Assembly (NCBI GenBank): GCA_020846025.1
Contig: JADLER010000128.1
Span: 35,905-99,904, forward strand
DNA from: Bacteroidia bacterium
Lineage (GTDB): Bacteria; Bacteroidota; Bacteroidia; B-17B0; Aurantibacillaceae
DNA length: 64,000 nt
Reading direction: 5' to 3'
Shown here: positions 1 through 9,337 of the stretch, piece by piece
Layout: every line of letters begins with the position of its first letter
How positions within the stretch are numbered: the first letter of the stretch is position 1
The notes under the pieces: generated by a model
What the model was told of the DNA's origin: nothing
What the model saw: the letters and a program-made list of their open reading frames with translations, nothing else
Database searches by the model: none
Program-made: the position numbers and the translations under genes

Positions 1-326
1 CTAATACCTTTATAAATACGGTTAGAGTGAAACACATCTCGGCGACCGGTAATAATTTTATGACCATAGGCTTGATGTCCTACATCCCATACCAATTGGT
101 CGTAAGGTGTATTAAACACATAATGAAGTGCCGTAGTTAATTCCACAACACCCAATGAAGCACCAAAGTGCCCACCTTTTACAGAAACAATATCAATAAT
201 AAATTGACGTAGCTCAGAACAAAACTGTTCTAACTCATCTTCCTTTAGTTTCTTTAAATCGGCAGGAGAATTAACTTTAGCTAATAAATCCCCAGGAATG
301 ACACCCGAACCTTTTACAATTTCCAT
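1..326 (-). CDS. dxs: 1-deoxy-D-xylulose-5-phosphate synthase, N-terminal part
   Basis: DXS is the thiamine-diphosphate enzyme that joins pyruvate and glyceraldehyde-3-phosphate in the first step of the MEP isoprenoid pathway, in the cytoplasm. About 108 N-terminal residues are visible and the rest lies left of the window. They read like the family: an '[14 protein letters not shown]' start, '[14 protein letters not shown]' and '[18 protein letters not shown]', which is the early thiamine-diphosphate-binding region with its conserved histidines. The ATG at 326 is the first in frame after a TAG at 342-344. It is transcribed away from the PF10136 gene that starts at 453. Nothing looks damaged in the visible part. 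Confidence 0.93.
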   Translation of the reverse strand, partial: MEIVKGSGVIPGDLLAKVNSPADLKKLKEDELEQFCSELRQFIIDIVSVKGGHFGASLGVVELTTALHYVFNTPYDQLVWDVGHQAYGHKIITGRRDVFHSNRIYKGI

Positions 327-452
327 TGCTTCAAAAATACGCTATTTTTTCAATATGTAAAAACATGATTTTTAGATATTTATTGTGTTAAACACCGTTA
401 ATAAACACTAATCCTTTATTAAAATAAGTATTATTGCAATTGAATAAAAGCT

Positions 453-2333
453 ATGATACAAGAGCAAACTACATATTCAGAACTCATTAACCTCACTAAA
501 CAAGTAAGAGCTTTTTCCAGTAATTCTCATGACTTATTTAATGAAAAATTAGAAAAACTTTTACGAACAAAATCTTCAGATGATTTATTAAAAAGTGAAC
601 TCACCATTTTTTGTTTTCAGATACTCGAAAACGCCTCATTTGTAAAAGCTTTTACAGAATATGGTATTCTCTCTGATAGAGGTTTTATATCCGAAATTAT
701 ATTAAGACTCAAACATAAAATTTTACCACCTAATTATGATGAGAAAGAGTTAAACCAATTTATACGTTTATTATTTCATAAACAAGATGATTATATATGG
801 TTGCAGAAAATAAATTCCAGTAATTGGAAATTAATTGCTCAACTCATAGATGGCAAACAACTTATCACACATTCCAAACAACTCACACATCAAATTTATC
901 AAGCCATTATTATTTTAAGCTATCGTTTATCATCTATTGTTATAAATCCATATATCACTTCAAAATTTAGGGATACTGGTTATACCGATGAAACCTTTTT
1001 TGAGTTTAATAACCAAATTTTAAGTTTTATAAAAAAACATTTTAACGATAACACTATTGAAATAGATGATAACGAATTTGAAATTGTTTTAAAAAACTTA
1101 AACTCAGCCGAAGAATTATTTTTACAATTAGAATCAAAAAAAGATGAGATAGGTACGAGCTTACATTTAACTTTTTTATCCATTCGAGCGCGTCAGCATA
1201 TTGATAGAATTAGATTATTGCTTGAGTTATTTGTGACAAAAGGCGAACAAGACAATATCTTAAATGTCTCTAAATTATTAACCGAGCTAGTAAAAGCAGA
1301 GCATAAAAAAAATAGTTTAAGTGAATTTGTAAAAGCAAATACTCATTTAATGGCTTATCGAATTATTTGTCATGCTTCTGAAAAAGGAGAACATTACATT
1401 GGATTTTCAAAGAAAGAAAATAGAAAATTACTTAAGTCAGCTATGGGTGGTGGATTAATAGTCGTTTTTTTAGTATTCATCAAACAATTTATACACACAC
1501 TTCATTTATCTTTATTTTTTGAAGGATTTTTATTCGGATTAAACTATGGATTAGGATTCGTTTTAATGCACTTACTTCATTTTACATTAGCCACCAAACA
1601 ACCCGCTATGACTGCTGCCTATATTGCCAGTGGTATTGATAAATCAAACAAAGAGAATACAAACCCTTGGTTAATGTTTAAACAAGTAATTAATAGTCAG
1701 TTTATTTCCTTAATAGGGAATTTGATTATTGTATTACCCTTGTGTTTTCTAATAACATGGGGGTTCATGAATTTCCTCGATTTGCATGTGTTAAATGAGG
1801 ATGAAGCTAAAAATAGTTTGTATTCTAATCATCTATTTTATAGTGGTTCGTTAATTTTTGCAGCCATTGCAGGCGTATTTTTATCTATTACAGGTATTAT
1901 TATTGGTTATGTAGATAATAAAGTAGTATATTCAGAAATTCCAGAACGCATTATAAAACATCCAAGTTTAGTTGCCATTTACTCCTTAACACTTAGGAAA
2001 AAAATCGCTGCGTTTATTGGGAAAAATTTAGGTGGTATTATTGGTAATTTATTACTCGGTTTTATGCTCGGAATGGCTGGAAACATTGGCCATTTTATTG
2101 GCATTCCCTTTGATATTAGACACGTTACTATTTCCTCAGGTTACTTTGGATTAGCTCTTGGAAGCGGTTATCAATTGGGATTAGATTTAATACTCACTGT
2201 TTTTGTTAGTGTATTATTAATAGGCACTGTCAATATCATTTCAAGCTTTCTCATCTCATTTATTTTAGCTTGTCGCTCACGTAATTTATCATGGAAAGAA
2301 ACCCTGAAAATTTTAACTAAAGTAACTAGCTAA
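453..2333 (+). CDS. PF10136 'site-specific recombinase' (Gcr-like) family membrane protein
   Basis: The 626-residue protein has a soluble, largely helical N-terminal half of about 320 residues, then several hydrophobic segments (about 330-380, 410-445, 470-495 and 530-610). Between them is the 'LHFTLATKQPAMTAAYIA' stretch, which I recognise from the family called site-specific recombinase (PF10136; gonococcal Gcr). No tyrosine- or serine-recombinase catalytic motif is visible. The many membrane segments make a DNA recombinase role unlikely, so the family name should not be taken as a function; the real role is unknown. It stands alone, divergent from dxs, and its 3' end overlaps the selD 3' end by 8 bp. 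Confidence 0.72.
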   Translation: MIQEQTTYSELINLTKQVRAFSSNSHDLFNEKLEKLLRTKSSDDLLKSELTIFCFQILENASFVKAFTEYGILSDRGFISEIILRLKHKILPPNYDEKELNQFIRLLFHKQDDYIWLQKINSSNWKLIAQLIDGKQLITHSKQLTHQIYQAIIILSYRLSSIVINPYITSKFRDTGYTDETFFEFNNQILSFIKKHFNDNTIEIDDNEFEIVLKNLNSAEELFLQLESKKDEIGTSLHLTFLSIRARQHIDRIRLLLELFVTKGEQDNILNVSKLLTELVKAEHKKNSLSEFVKANTHLMAYRIICHASEKGEHYIGFSKKENRKLLKSAMGGGLIVVFLVFIKQFIHTLHLSLFFEGFLFGLNYGLGFVLMHLLHFTLATKQPAMTAAYIASGIDKSNKENTNPWLMFKQVINSQFISLIGNLIIVLPLCFLITWGFMNFLDLHVLNEDEAKNSLYSNHLFYSGSLIFAAIAGVFLSITGIIIGYVDNKVVYSEIPERIIKHPSLVAIYSLTLRKKIAAFIGKNLGGIIGNLLLGFMLGMAGNIGHFIGIPFDIRHVTISSGYFGLALGSGYQLGLDLILTVFVSVLLIGTVNIISSFLISFILACRSRNLSWKETLKILTKVTS

Positions 2334-3354
2334 AATTAATCATCTTTTCTTTAGGCGTTGTTACCACACCAATTTGATAAAAAGCCGTTTGATGTTGAAG
2401 TAATAATGCTTCAAATTCATTTTGATTCATAGCATCAACACTTAGTAATAAGCCGCCTGATGTCTGAGGATCACAGTATGCAATAAAATCTAAATGTTCC
2501 ACGTCATCAATAAAAGGCGCATGTGCATTATAATTTCTTGTTGTGTTATCAGGCATAACAAATTGCTGAATATATTTTTGGGCTACCTCAATAATTGGAA
2601 CTTTATTTTTAAAAATAGTGGCTGATAAATTAGAACCTTGTAACATTTCTAATAAATGTCCTACTAATCCAAAACCAGTTACATCCGTCATAGCATGCAC
2701 ATAAGTTTGAGAACCTAATTCATAACCCACTTTATTTAATTGAGTAGTAAGTTTAATAAAAACTTCATATTCGTTATCCAACAATAAACCTCTTTTTAAA
2801 GCTGTGCTTAATATTCCTAACCCTAATGGTTTGGTTAAATAAAGTAAATCATTTTGTTTTATTGTATTGTTTTTCTTTATATGAGCTTTTTTAACTACGC
2901 CAGTAACAGCTAAGCCAAATAAAGGTTCTTGAGTATCTACACTATGCCCACCAGCTAAAGGAATACCCGCTAATGTACATATTTCTTGGGCACCTTTTAT
3001 AACTCGTTGTGCTAGTTCTACAGGAATTTTTTCGATTGGCCAACCCAATATTGCAACAGCCATTACTGGTTTACCTCCCATTGCATACACATCACTTATA
3101 GCATTAGTTGCCGATATCTTTCCAAAATCAAAAGCATCATCAACTATTGGCGTAAAAAAATCGGTGGTACTTATAATACACTGCTCGTTATCTAACTCAA
3201 AAATTGCTGCATCATCATTTGCTTGATTACCTACCAATAATTTCTCGAAAATTTGGTTTTGCTTACAATCTTTTAAAATTTCATGTAATACTGCAGGTGC
3301 AATTTTACAACCACAACCTGATGCTTTACTATATTGTGTTAATTTAACTGACAT
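2326..3354 (-). CDS. selD: Selenide, water dikinase
   Basis: SelD makes selenophosphate from selenide and ATP, the selenium donor for tRNA selenouridine and for selenocysteine. The N-terminus 'LTQYSKASGCGCKIAP' carries the catalytic Cys14 and Lys17 (Cys17/Lys20 in E. coli numbering); this is the cysteine form, not selenocysteine. The AIR-synthase-like ATP-binding features follow, including 'DDAAIF', 'TDFFTPIVDD' and 'GGHS' with the 'TDVTGFGLVGH' motif. At 342 residues it is full length. It is downstream of selU and overlaps it by 11 bp, so the two are co-transcribed and probably translationally coupled. Confidence 0.96.
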   Translation of the reverse strand: MSVKLTQYSKASGCGCKIAPAVLHEILKDCKQNQIFEKLLVGNQANDDAAIFELDNEQCIISTTDFFTPIVDDAFDFGKISATNAISDVYAMGGKPVMAVAILGWPIEKIPVELAQRVIKGAQEICTLAGIPLAGGHSVDTQEPLFGLAVTGVVKKAHIKKNNTIKQNDLLYLTKPLGLGILSTALKRGLLLDNEYEVFIKLTTQLNKVGYELGSQTYVHAMTDVTGFGLVGHLLEMLQGSNLSATIFKNKVPIIEVAQKYIQQFVMPDNTTRNYNAHAPFIDDVEHLDFIAYCDPQTSGGLLLSVDAMNQNEFEALLLQHQTAFYQIGVVTTPKEKMINFS

Positions 3355-4384
3355 GATGACTAAGAGTTTGAAATATTTGTTTAACTTTTTGAGAGTTTGT
3401 TATAACATTTGTATCATCGCAATGCAAAGTAATAATTGTTTGTTGTTTATTTTGATAATTAAATTCATAGGTTTTGTCGTAATAGGTTAATGCCATTTTA
3501 ACAACATCGTATAAACAATTATTATCTATCAATTCTAAACACTTTTTGGTATTAAGTGTTCCTAGTTGCTGACTTATCTTTAAAACAGATTTTTTTAAAA
3601 CATCCCTCTCTACATTTCCATACTCCTCTACCAATTTATGAATACGAGCTTCAAATGGCACTTCAATTTTAATAATGGGAGCGGCTTTCATGTTTTGCCA
3701 TAATCCAAATGGAATTTTATTAAAACCAATAGTTTGAGATTCATCTTCAATAAGGGTAGCTTCAGTTTGATTTAAACTATACATTTCACAAAACACATGG
3801 TGTTCAAAAATTTGTTGTGGATTTTGTGATTTTTGATGAATAGTACCAAATGCCGAACCTTTATGATGGGCGTGGTATTCTAAATCTATTGTTTGTATGT
3901 GTTGCTGGGCTAATTCTTTAAGTATATCTGTTTTGCCACAACCTGTTTTTCCACCCAACAACACCACTGGAAACGATTGATTAAAATAATTTAAAACATA
4001 ATTTCTATAAGCTTTGTAGCCACCATTTAATACAACAGCCTGTAAGCCCACACTATTTAAAAGCCATGCAAAACTATTACTTCTCATACCACCTCTAAAA
4101 CAATAAACAAATACCTTCTTGTTTTTTGACAATTGATAAACCTGTTCTATAAATTTATCTGTTTTAGGAGATACAATTTCTTTTCCTCTTGATATTGCTA
4201 ATTCTCTGCCTCTTTGTTTAAATATTGTACCAACTTCGGCTCTCTCTAAATCATCAAACAAGGGAATGTTTATGGCAAGAGGAATATGCCCTTTAAAAAA
4301 TTCAATTGGTGCACGAACATCAATTATTAATTGATGCCTAATTGCTTGTATAAAATCTGCTACTGAAAGAGAAGGTGCCGTCAT
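3344..4384 (-). CDS. selU: tRNA 2-selenouridine synthase (MnmH/SelU)
   Basis: SelU uses selenophosphate from SelD to replace sulfur by selenium at the wobble 2-thiouridine of certain tRNAs, through an S-geranylated intermediate. The 346-residue protein has the family's two parts: a rhodanese domain (residues 1-130) with the active cysteine in 'VYCFRGGMRS' (Cys95), and a P-loop domain starting 'GGKTGCGKT' (144-152). It is the first gene of the selU-selD pair. With no selA or selB in the window, the visible selenium use is tRNA modification. The ATG at 4384 fits the family start. Confidence 0.95.
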   Translation of the reverse strand: MTAPSLSVADFIQAIRHQLIIDVRAPIEFFKGHIPLAINIPLFDDLERAEVGTIFKQRGRELAISRGKEIVSPKTDKFIEQVYQLSKNKKVFVYCFRGGMRSNSFAWLLNSVGLQAVVLNGGYKAYRNYVLNYFNQSFPVVLLGGKTGCGKTDILKELAQQHIQTIDLEYHAHHKGSAFGTIHQKSQNPQQIFEHHVFCEMYSLNQTEATLIEDESQTIGFNKIPFGLWQNMKAAPIIKIEVPFEARIHKLVEEYGNVERDVLKKSVLKISQQLGTLNTKKCLELIDNNCLYDVVKMALTYYDKTYEFNYQNKQQTIITLHCDDTNVITNSQKVKQIFQTLSHHVS

Positions 4385-4524
4385 GAACCCCTAAAGTAAA
4401 AGAAAAAATTAACTAAAAATAAGGTGATTTAAGAAAAGCTAAAATCTGAATTATTTTTGTATAAGCAACTTATTCATACTTTATTGTTAAAATCTTATTC
4501 GATTTATATCAAAAATAAGATGGG

Positions 4525-4550
4525 AATCATACCTTTTTATGATTTTTTTT
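4525..4550 (+). promoter_or_regulatory. Terminator-like hairpin in the leader of the basic exported protein gene
   Basis: AATCATA (4525-4531) and TATGATT (4538-4544) form a perfect 7-bp stem with loop CCTTTT. A run of T follows at once, and the hairpin ends 16 bp before the ATG at 4567. The arrangement resembles an intrinsic terminator or attenuator, but the stem is AT-only and may be weak. No plus-strand gene lies upstream that would need terminating. Confidence 0.35.
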
Positions 4551-4566
4551 ATATAATATTGTAATA

Positions 4567-4977
4567 ATGAAACTGACAAAACTCATAACCTTTATATTTT
4601 TGCTTTTTGCAATAGGTTTCGTTACTCCAGCTCTAGCACAAACAAGAGGAGGACGAAAAAAAGAGCATCGCAACCAAAGAGCAGGAGGAAAGAAGCTATT
4701 TGGAGGTAAAGCAAGGGGAAATGCTAATGCGTTTGCAAAAGGTGGACACCGAAGAGGCTTTATCGCTAGAGTTTTTAAAGGAAACAAAAGTGGTAGTTCA
4801 TGGACTTACCGACCTACCAGACCTGGCAGAGTACAAAAGAAAGAACAGCCACACTTATTTAAACGTAATCGTACCAAGGGTAAACGCCTAACAGATGGTA
4901 TATTAGCACAACAAAACAGACAACGTAGCTTACACAGAGTAAGAGGTAATAAGACGTTCTCGAAAAAAAGACATTAA
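4567..4977 (+). CDS. Small, very basic exported protein of unknown function
   Basis: The 136-residue product begins with a clear signal peptide: charged start, hydrophobic core 'LITFIFLLFAIGFV', and a probable cut after 'ALAQ' near residue 25. The mature part is extremely rich in Arg, Lys, Gly and His ('RGGRKKEHRNQRAGG', 'KGGHRRGFIARVFKG') and has almost no acidic residues and no cysteine. It is likely disordered in part and could bind a polyanion such as nucleic acid or an acidic polysaccharide outside the inner membrane. That is inference from composition only; I do not recognise the family. It is monocistronic, with a leader hairpin before it and a strong terminator after it. Confidence 0.72.
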   Translation: MKLTKLITFIFLLFAIGFVTPALAQTRGGRKKEHRNQRAGGKKLFGGKARGNANAFAKGGHRRGFIARVFKGNKSGSSWTYRPTRPGRVQKKEQPHLFKRNRTKGKRLTDGILAQQNRQRSLHRVRGNKTFSKKRH

Positions 4978-5001
4978 TCAATTAATAAAAGATAACTCAC
5001 A

Positions 5002-5032
5002 AAATCCCACCTAATACGGTGGGATTTTTTAT
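5002..5032 (+). terminator. Rho-independent terminator after the basic exported protein
   Basis: The stem AAATCCCACC (5002-5011) pairs perfectly with GGTGGGATTT (5018-5027) around loop TAATAC, and a T-rich tract follows. It ends the transcript of the 4567-4977 gene and sits just before purD. It also argues against any purD start inside the hairpin. Confidence 0.85.
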
Positions 5033-5072
5033 TTTTACACTTTATTTACAATCTTATCGCAATTATTTATAT

Positions 5073-6371
5073 ATGAACGTTTTAATATTAGGCTCAGGAG
5101 GAAGAGAACATGCCTTTGCATGGAAAATAGCACAAAGCAAACAACTCGAGAACTTATATATAGCACCAGGTAATGCAGGCACTGCTCAATGTGGTACTAA
5201 CATTAATGTATCTGTTAACGATTTTGATGGCATTAAAAATATTGTTTGGGAAAAAAACATAGATATGGTGTTAGTTGGTCCCGAAGACCCTTTAGTAAAA
5301 GGAATACATGATTATTTTTTACAAGATGAAGTTTTAAAAGATGTGGCTGTAATAGGTCCTAAAAAAGATGGAGCTCAACTCGAAGGCAGTAAAGATTTTA
5401 GTAAACAATTTATGATGAAGCATGGCGTGCCTACTGCTCGATATAAAAGTTTCATAAAACAAAATATTAATGAAGGAGCAAGCTTCTTAGAAAGTTTAAA
5501 ACCCCCTTATGTTTTAAAAGCAGACGGCTTAGCCGCAGGAAAAGGCGTGTTAATTATTAATGACATTGAAGAAGCTAAACAAGAATTAAAAAATATGATT
5601 TTAAATTCAAAGTTTGGCAATGCAGGAAATACCGTAGTTATAGAGGAGTTTTTAGATGGAATTGAATTATCTGTTTTTGTATTAACTGATGGAAAATCAT
5701 ATAAACTTTTACCAGCCGCCAAAGATTACAAACGCATTGGGGTAGGTGATACCGGTTTAAACACCGGAGGTATGGGAGCTGTTAGTCCTGTTCCGTTTGC
5801 CAATAAAACTTTCTTACAAAAAGTAGAAGAACAAATTGTAAAACCAACTATTAATGGATTAGTAAAAGAAGGGATTGATTATAGAGGTTTTATATTTATA
5901 GGATTAATGAACTGTGACGGAGAGCCTAAAGTTATTGAATATAATTGCCGAATGGGAGATCCAGAAACAGAAGTAGTTATTCCTCGTATTGAGTCGGATT
6001 TATTAGATTTATTACAAGGTGTGGCTACTCAAACTTTACACAACAAACAATACAAAACCATAACCGATACATCAACAACAGTTGTATTAGTTTCTGGTGG
6101 CTATCCAGAAGATTATGAAAAAGGCAAACTCATTTCGGGGTTAACACCTACACCATCACACCAACACATCTTTCATTCAGGAACAACCTTAAAAAATAAT
6201 GATGTAGTAACCAATGGTGGACGTGTATTTGCCTTAACATCTTTTGGTAAAAACATAGAAGAAGCGACTTCTAGAAGTTTTGAATTAGCAGAACAAATTC
6301 AATATGATGGAAAATATTATAGAAATGATATAGGAAATGATTTAATAAACTGGATTAAAAATAATCAATAA
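5073..6371 (+). CDS. purD: Phosphoribosylamine-glycine ligase (GAR synthetase)
   Basis: PurD joins glycine to phosphoribosylamine with ATP in de novo purine synthesis (cytoplasm). The protein opens with the signature 'MNVLILGSGGREHAFAWK' and 'PGNAGT', followed by ATP-grasp motifs ('KADGLAAGKGV', 'VIEEFLDGIELS', 'EYNCRMGDPETE'). I chose the ATG at 5073, giving 432 residues, the usual length. The in-frame GTG at 5019 lies inside the preceding terminator and would add 18 non-homologous residues. The pepD remnant begins 11 bp downstream, so the two probably share a transcript. purN lies elsewhere in the window, at 24.3 kb. Confidence 0.96.
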   Translation: MNVLILGSGGREHAFAWKIAQSKQLENLYIAPGNAGTAQCGTNINVSVNDFDGIKNIVWEKNIDMVLVGPEDPLVKGIHDYFLQDEVLKDVAVIGPKKDGAQLEGSKDFSKQFMMKHGVPTARYKSFIKQNINEGASFLESLKPPYVLKADGLAAGKGVLIINDIEEAKQELKNMILNSKFGNAGNTVVIEEFLDGIELSVFVLTDGKSYKLLPAAKDYKRIGVGDTGLNTGGMGAVSPVPFANKTFLQKVEEQIVKPTINGLVKEGIDYRGFIFIGLMNCDGEPKVIEYNCRMGDPETEVVIPRIESDLLDLLQGVATQTLHNKQYKTITDTSTTVVLVSGGYPEDYEKGKLISGLTPTPSHQHIFHSGTTLKNNDVVTNGGRVFALTSFGKNIEEATSRSFELAEQIQYDGKYYRNDIGNDLINWIKNNQ

Positions 6372-6382
6372 AACATAGTAAT

Positions 6383-7828
6383 ATGAACGACACTATTCGT
6401 CAACTCGAACCTAAAGAACTTTGGAATCATTTCACTGATTTGAATGCAGTTCCACGCCCTTCAAAAAAAGAAGAACGTGTAATTGCTTTTATGAAATCTT
6501 TTGGTGAAAAACTAAGCTTACCAACTATAGTAGATGAGGCTGGAAATGTGATTATAAAAAAACCAGCAACTAAGGGCATGGAAGACAAAATGACTATTGT
6601 ACTTCAAAGTCACTTAGACATGGTACATCAAAAAAATACAGCCACTCCATTTGATTTTGATACACAAGGTATTGAAATGTTGGTTGATGGTGATTGGGTA
6701 AAAGCAAATGGTACAACTTTAGGTGCTGATAACGGCATTGGTGTGGCTAGTATTATGGCTATACTTGAGTCGAAAGATATTCCACATCCCGCAATTGAAG
6801 CCTTATTTACAATTGATGAAGAAACGGGCATGACCGGTGCTTTAGCACTAAAAGGAGGTGTGTTGAATGGACAAATATTATTAAATCTAGATACTGAAGC
6901 AGATCATGAACTAACCATTGGATGTGCAGGAGGTGTAGATGTAACTGCAGTGGGTACTTATCAAAGTAAAAAAACAACACACACGCAAGCTGTTAAAATT
7001 ACCTTAAAAGGTTTAACTGGAGGTCATTCAGGAATGGACATACATCGAGGACGAGCGAATGCCAATAAATTAATGAACCGCATACTTTTTCAGTTACAAT
7101 CGTATATTGAAATAGCAAGTATTGATGGTGGTAGCTTACGAAATGCCATTCCTAGAGAATCAGTAGCAATAATTTGCATATCAGATAAAGCAAGATTAGA
7201 AAAAGAAGTAAAAGCATTAGAACAGGTACTAAAATCAGAATATCAAACTACCGACCCAAATCTTACATTAATTATACAAGATTGCGAATTACCATCTACA
7301 GTATTTGAACACCAGTTTCAAAAACAATTATTAAATTGTTTATATGCTTGTCCGGTAGGTATATATCGCATGAGTCCTGATATTGCAGGTTTAGTACAAA
7401 CTTCCAATAATTTAGCAAGAGTAATTGTAAAAGACAGCAATTATCAATTTCAATGTTTAACACGTAGTTCGGTTGATACTTAGAAAACCGATTTACAATT
7501 AGCCATTACTTCGGCTTTTGAATTATTAGGTGCAAAAGTTACAGCAAGTGGCGCATATCCAGGTTGGACGCCTAAGCCATCCTCAACTATCGTCAGCTTA
7601 ATGAGCCAATTATATCATGAATTATATAAAACCGAAGCCAGTGTAAGTGCTTGCCATGCGGGATTAGAATGTGGTATATTAGGAACTAATTATCCTCAAA
7701 TGCAGATGATTTCTTTTGGACCAAATATTACAGGAGCTCACTCGCCAGACGAGCGTGTGCAAATAAGCTCAGTACAAAAATTTTGGGGATTTTTATTAGA
7801 AACTTTAAAAAGAATACCTAGGCTATAA
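6383..7828 (+). pseudogene. pepD: Aminoacyl-histidine dipeptidase (PepD-like, M20), interrupted by one amber codon
   Basis: The frame encodes a cytosolic non-specific dipeptidase (M20, di-zinc). Visible features are 'LQSHLDMVHQK' (His77, Asp79), 'GADNGIG', 'TIDEETGMTG' and 'GGHSGMDIHRGRANANK'. A TAG at 7481-7483 follows 'LTRSSVDT'. The same frame then stays open through 'KTDLQLAITSAFELLGAKV' to the natural stop at 7828, including the C-terminal 'ECGILGTNYPQMQMISFGP' metal-binding region. The whole is 481 codon positions, normal for PepD. Truncation at residue 366 would remove a zinc ligand region, so the product should be inactive unless the TAG is read through or is a sequence error. No frameshift is needed to restore it. 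Confidence 0.9.
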
Positions 7829-7835
7829 AACAAAC

Positions 7836-8732
7836 TTATTGTCCTGGTGCATTAAATTCATTGCGTTCTACGAATTCTATTATTCTACTGGCAATATCTA
7901 TTCCAGTGGCAGCTTCTATTCCTTCTAAACCTGGAGAGGAATTTACTTCCATTACTAATGGCCCTCTACTACTTTGTAAAATATCTACACCAGCAATGGC
8001 TAAGCCTAATTTTTTACAGGCCTTAATGGCCGTTGAACGTTCCTCTGGAGTTAACTGAATAAGTGTTGCAGTACCACCACGATGTAAATTGCTTCTAAAC
8101 TCCCCTTCTTTAGCTTGGCGTTTCATAGCACCTACCACCTGACCATCAACTACAAAAACCCTTACATCAGCACCATTGGCTTCTTTTATAAATTCCTGTA
8201 CCAAAATATTAGCTTCTAATTTTAAGAATGCCTCCACAACTGACTTAGCTGCTTTATGATTTTCAGCTAATAGAACACCTATCCCTTGTGTACCTTCTAA
8301 TAATTTAATAACACACGGTGCCCCACCAATACTATCAATTAAACTACTTATATCTTTATCCTTTGGTGAGTGGGCAAATGCTGTTTTAGGAATACCAATC
8401 CCTGCACGCGATAAAATTTGCAAGCTTCTTAATTTATCTCGTGAACGTACTAAGGCCTGAGACTCAACAGCTGTAAAAATTTTCATCATTTCAAACTGAC
8501 GTACTACAGCTGTTCCATAAAATGTAGCACTTGCGCCGATACGTGGAATAACAGCATTTACATCTGTTATTTCTTTTCCATTATAATAGATATGTGGTCT
8601 TCCTTGCTCAATAAGCAACACACATTTCATGTGATCTAAAACTAACACTTCGTGTCCGCGTTGCTCGGCAGCTTCTACCAAGCGTTTAGTAGAATACAAT
8701 TTTTTATTACGAGATAATATGACAATTTTCAT
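7836..8732 (-). CDS. rimK: ATP-grasp ligase RimK-type (alpha-L-glutamate ligase)
   Basis: RimK adds glutamates to the C-terminus of ribosomal protein S6 (and related substrates) with ATP. The 298-residue protein begins '[18 protein letters not shown]' and carries 'AVIPRIGAS', the ATP-grasp '[13 protein letters not shown]' and '[18 protein letters not shown]', and the metal-binding '[14 protein letters not shown]'. Its length and start match the family. The rimB-like gene lies 31 bp upstream on the same strand, a pairing known from other bacteria in which RimB trims what RimK adds. The start at 8732 is an ATG with no competing upstream start. Confidence 0.93.
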   Translation of the reverse strand: MKIVILSRNKKLYSTKRLVEAAEQRGHEVLVLDHMKCVLLIEQGRPHIYYNGKEITDVNAVIPRIGASATFYGTAVVRQFEMMKIFTAVESQALVRSRDKLRSLQILSRAGIGIPKTAFAHSPKDKDISSLIDSIGGAPCVIKLLEGTQGIGVLLAENHKAAKSVVEAFLKLEANILVQEFIKEANGADVRVFVVDGQVVGAMKRQAKEGEFRSNLHRGGTATLIQLTPEERSTAIKACKKLGLAIAGVDILQSSRGPLVMEVNSSPGLEGIEAATGIDIASRIIEFVERNEFNAPGQ

Positions 8733-8763
8733 GAAAGGAAGTATTTAATTTTATTTAAGTTAA

Positions 8764-9207
8764 CTATTGGGTTATATAATCATTAAGTTTTATACCATTT
8801 GTATATTTTTGTTTTACATCTACAATAAATTTTCCTCTTAACAATTTTCGGCCAATTAACACAGGATAGCGCATTTCTTCACGGTTAGTTAATGATACCG
8901 TTGTAAGAATCTTTTTTCTGCCTATAACAATCAATGTTTTAATCACGAAGCGTTCCTCTATTTCACCAAATGAATTTTTAATTTTCTTTTTTTCAAATTT
9001 TGATGTTTGAAATTCCTTGTCATTAAATAAAGTAAATGATAAATGCATTTGATTATTCATTTGTATCATTTCTAACTTCTTACAACTTAAAGTACATGAA
9101 TAGGCTCCGGTATCAATCTTTGCATCAATTTTAAAAGTATCAAACAAAGGAAAATCGACCCATTCTCTTCGCCCAATTATCTTTATTTTCGTCTCTTGAG
9201 ACAGCAT
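8764..9207 (-). CDS. rimB: RimB-like retropepsin-type aspartic protease (PF05618)
   Basis: This small protein has the active-site motif 'AKIDTGAYSCTL' of the retropepsin-like family known as 'ATP-dependent zinc protease' (PF05618, RimB), together with 'IIGRREWVDFP' and 'RYPVLIGRKLLRGKFIVDV'. The family is established as removing glutamates added by RimK, and here it directly precedes rimK in one operon. I chose the ATG at 9207 (147 residues); an in-frame GTG at 9231 would add eight residues with no family support. It has no signal peptide and should be cytoplasmic. Confidence 0.85.
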   Translation of the reverse strand: MLSQETKIKIIGRREWVDFPLFDTFKIDAKIDTGAYSCTLSCKKLEMIQMNNQMHLSFTLFNDKEFQTSKFEKKKIKNSFGEIEERFVIKTLIVIGRKKILTTVSLTNREEMRYPVLIGRKLLRGKFIVDVKQKYTNGIKLNDYITQ

Positions 9208-9252
9208 GTTATTTATAATACTAAAGTACACTTTATATTATTAGAAATTATG

Positions 9253-9276
9253 ACTGATAAAAAAATATTTATCAGT
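9253..9276. repeat. Inverted repeat between the PD40 gene and rimB
   Basis: ACTGATAAA (9253-9261) and TTTATCAGT (9268-9276) form a perfect 9-bp inverted repeat with a 6-nt AT loop, and flanking TTAT/ATAA could extend it past one mismatch. It lies between the stop of the PD40 gene and the start of rimB, both on the minus strand. It could be a weak terminator or a regulator site for rimB-rimK; no clear U-tract follows. Confidence 0.4.
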
Positions 9277-9337
9277 AATAAGAAGAAAAATGTAATTTCC
9301 ATAATAATTGATAAATAATAAGATAATAAACAGAGAG

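Noticed and set aside
4527..4787. Minus-strand open frame of 86 codons opposite the basic exported protein.
   Set aside because: It is the complement of an Arg/Gly-rich coding region, with no family resemblance; the plus strand has a signal peptide and terminator.
5019..5072. Upstream GTG start of purD adding 18 residues.
   Set aside because: It lies within the terminator stem of the preceding gene, and the family start motif begins at 5073.
7481..7483. Recoding of the pepD stop as selenocysteine, suggested by the nearby selD-selU genes.
   Set aside because: The codon is TAG, not TGA; no SECIS-like structure or selA/B/C was seen; M20 peptidases do not use Sec at this place.
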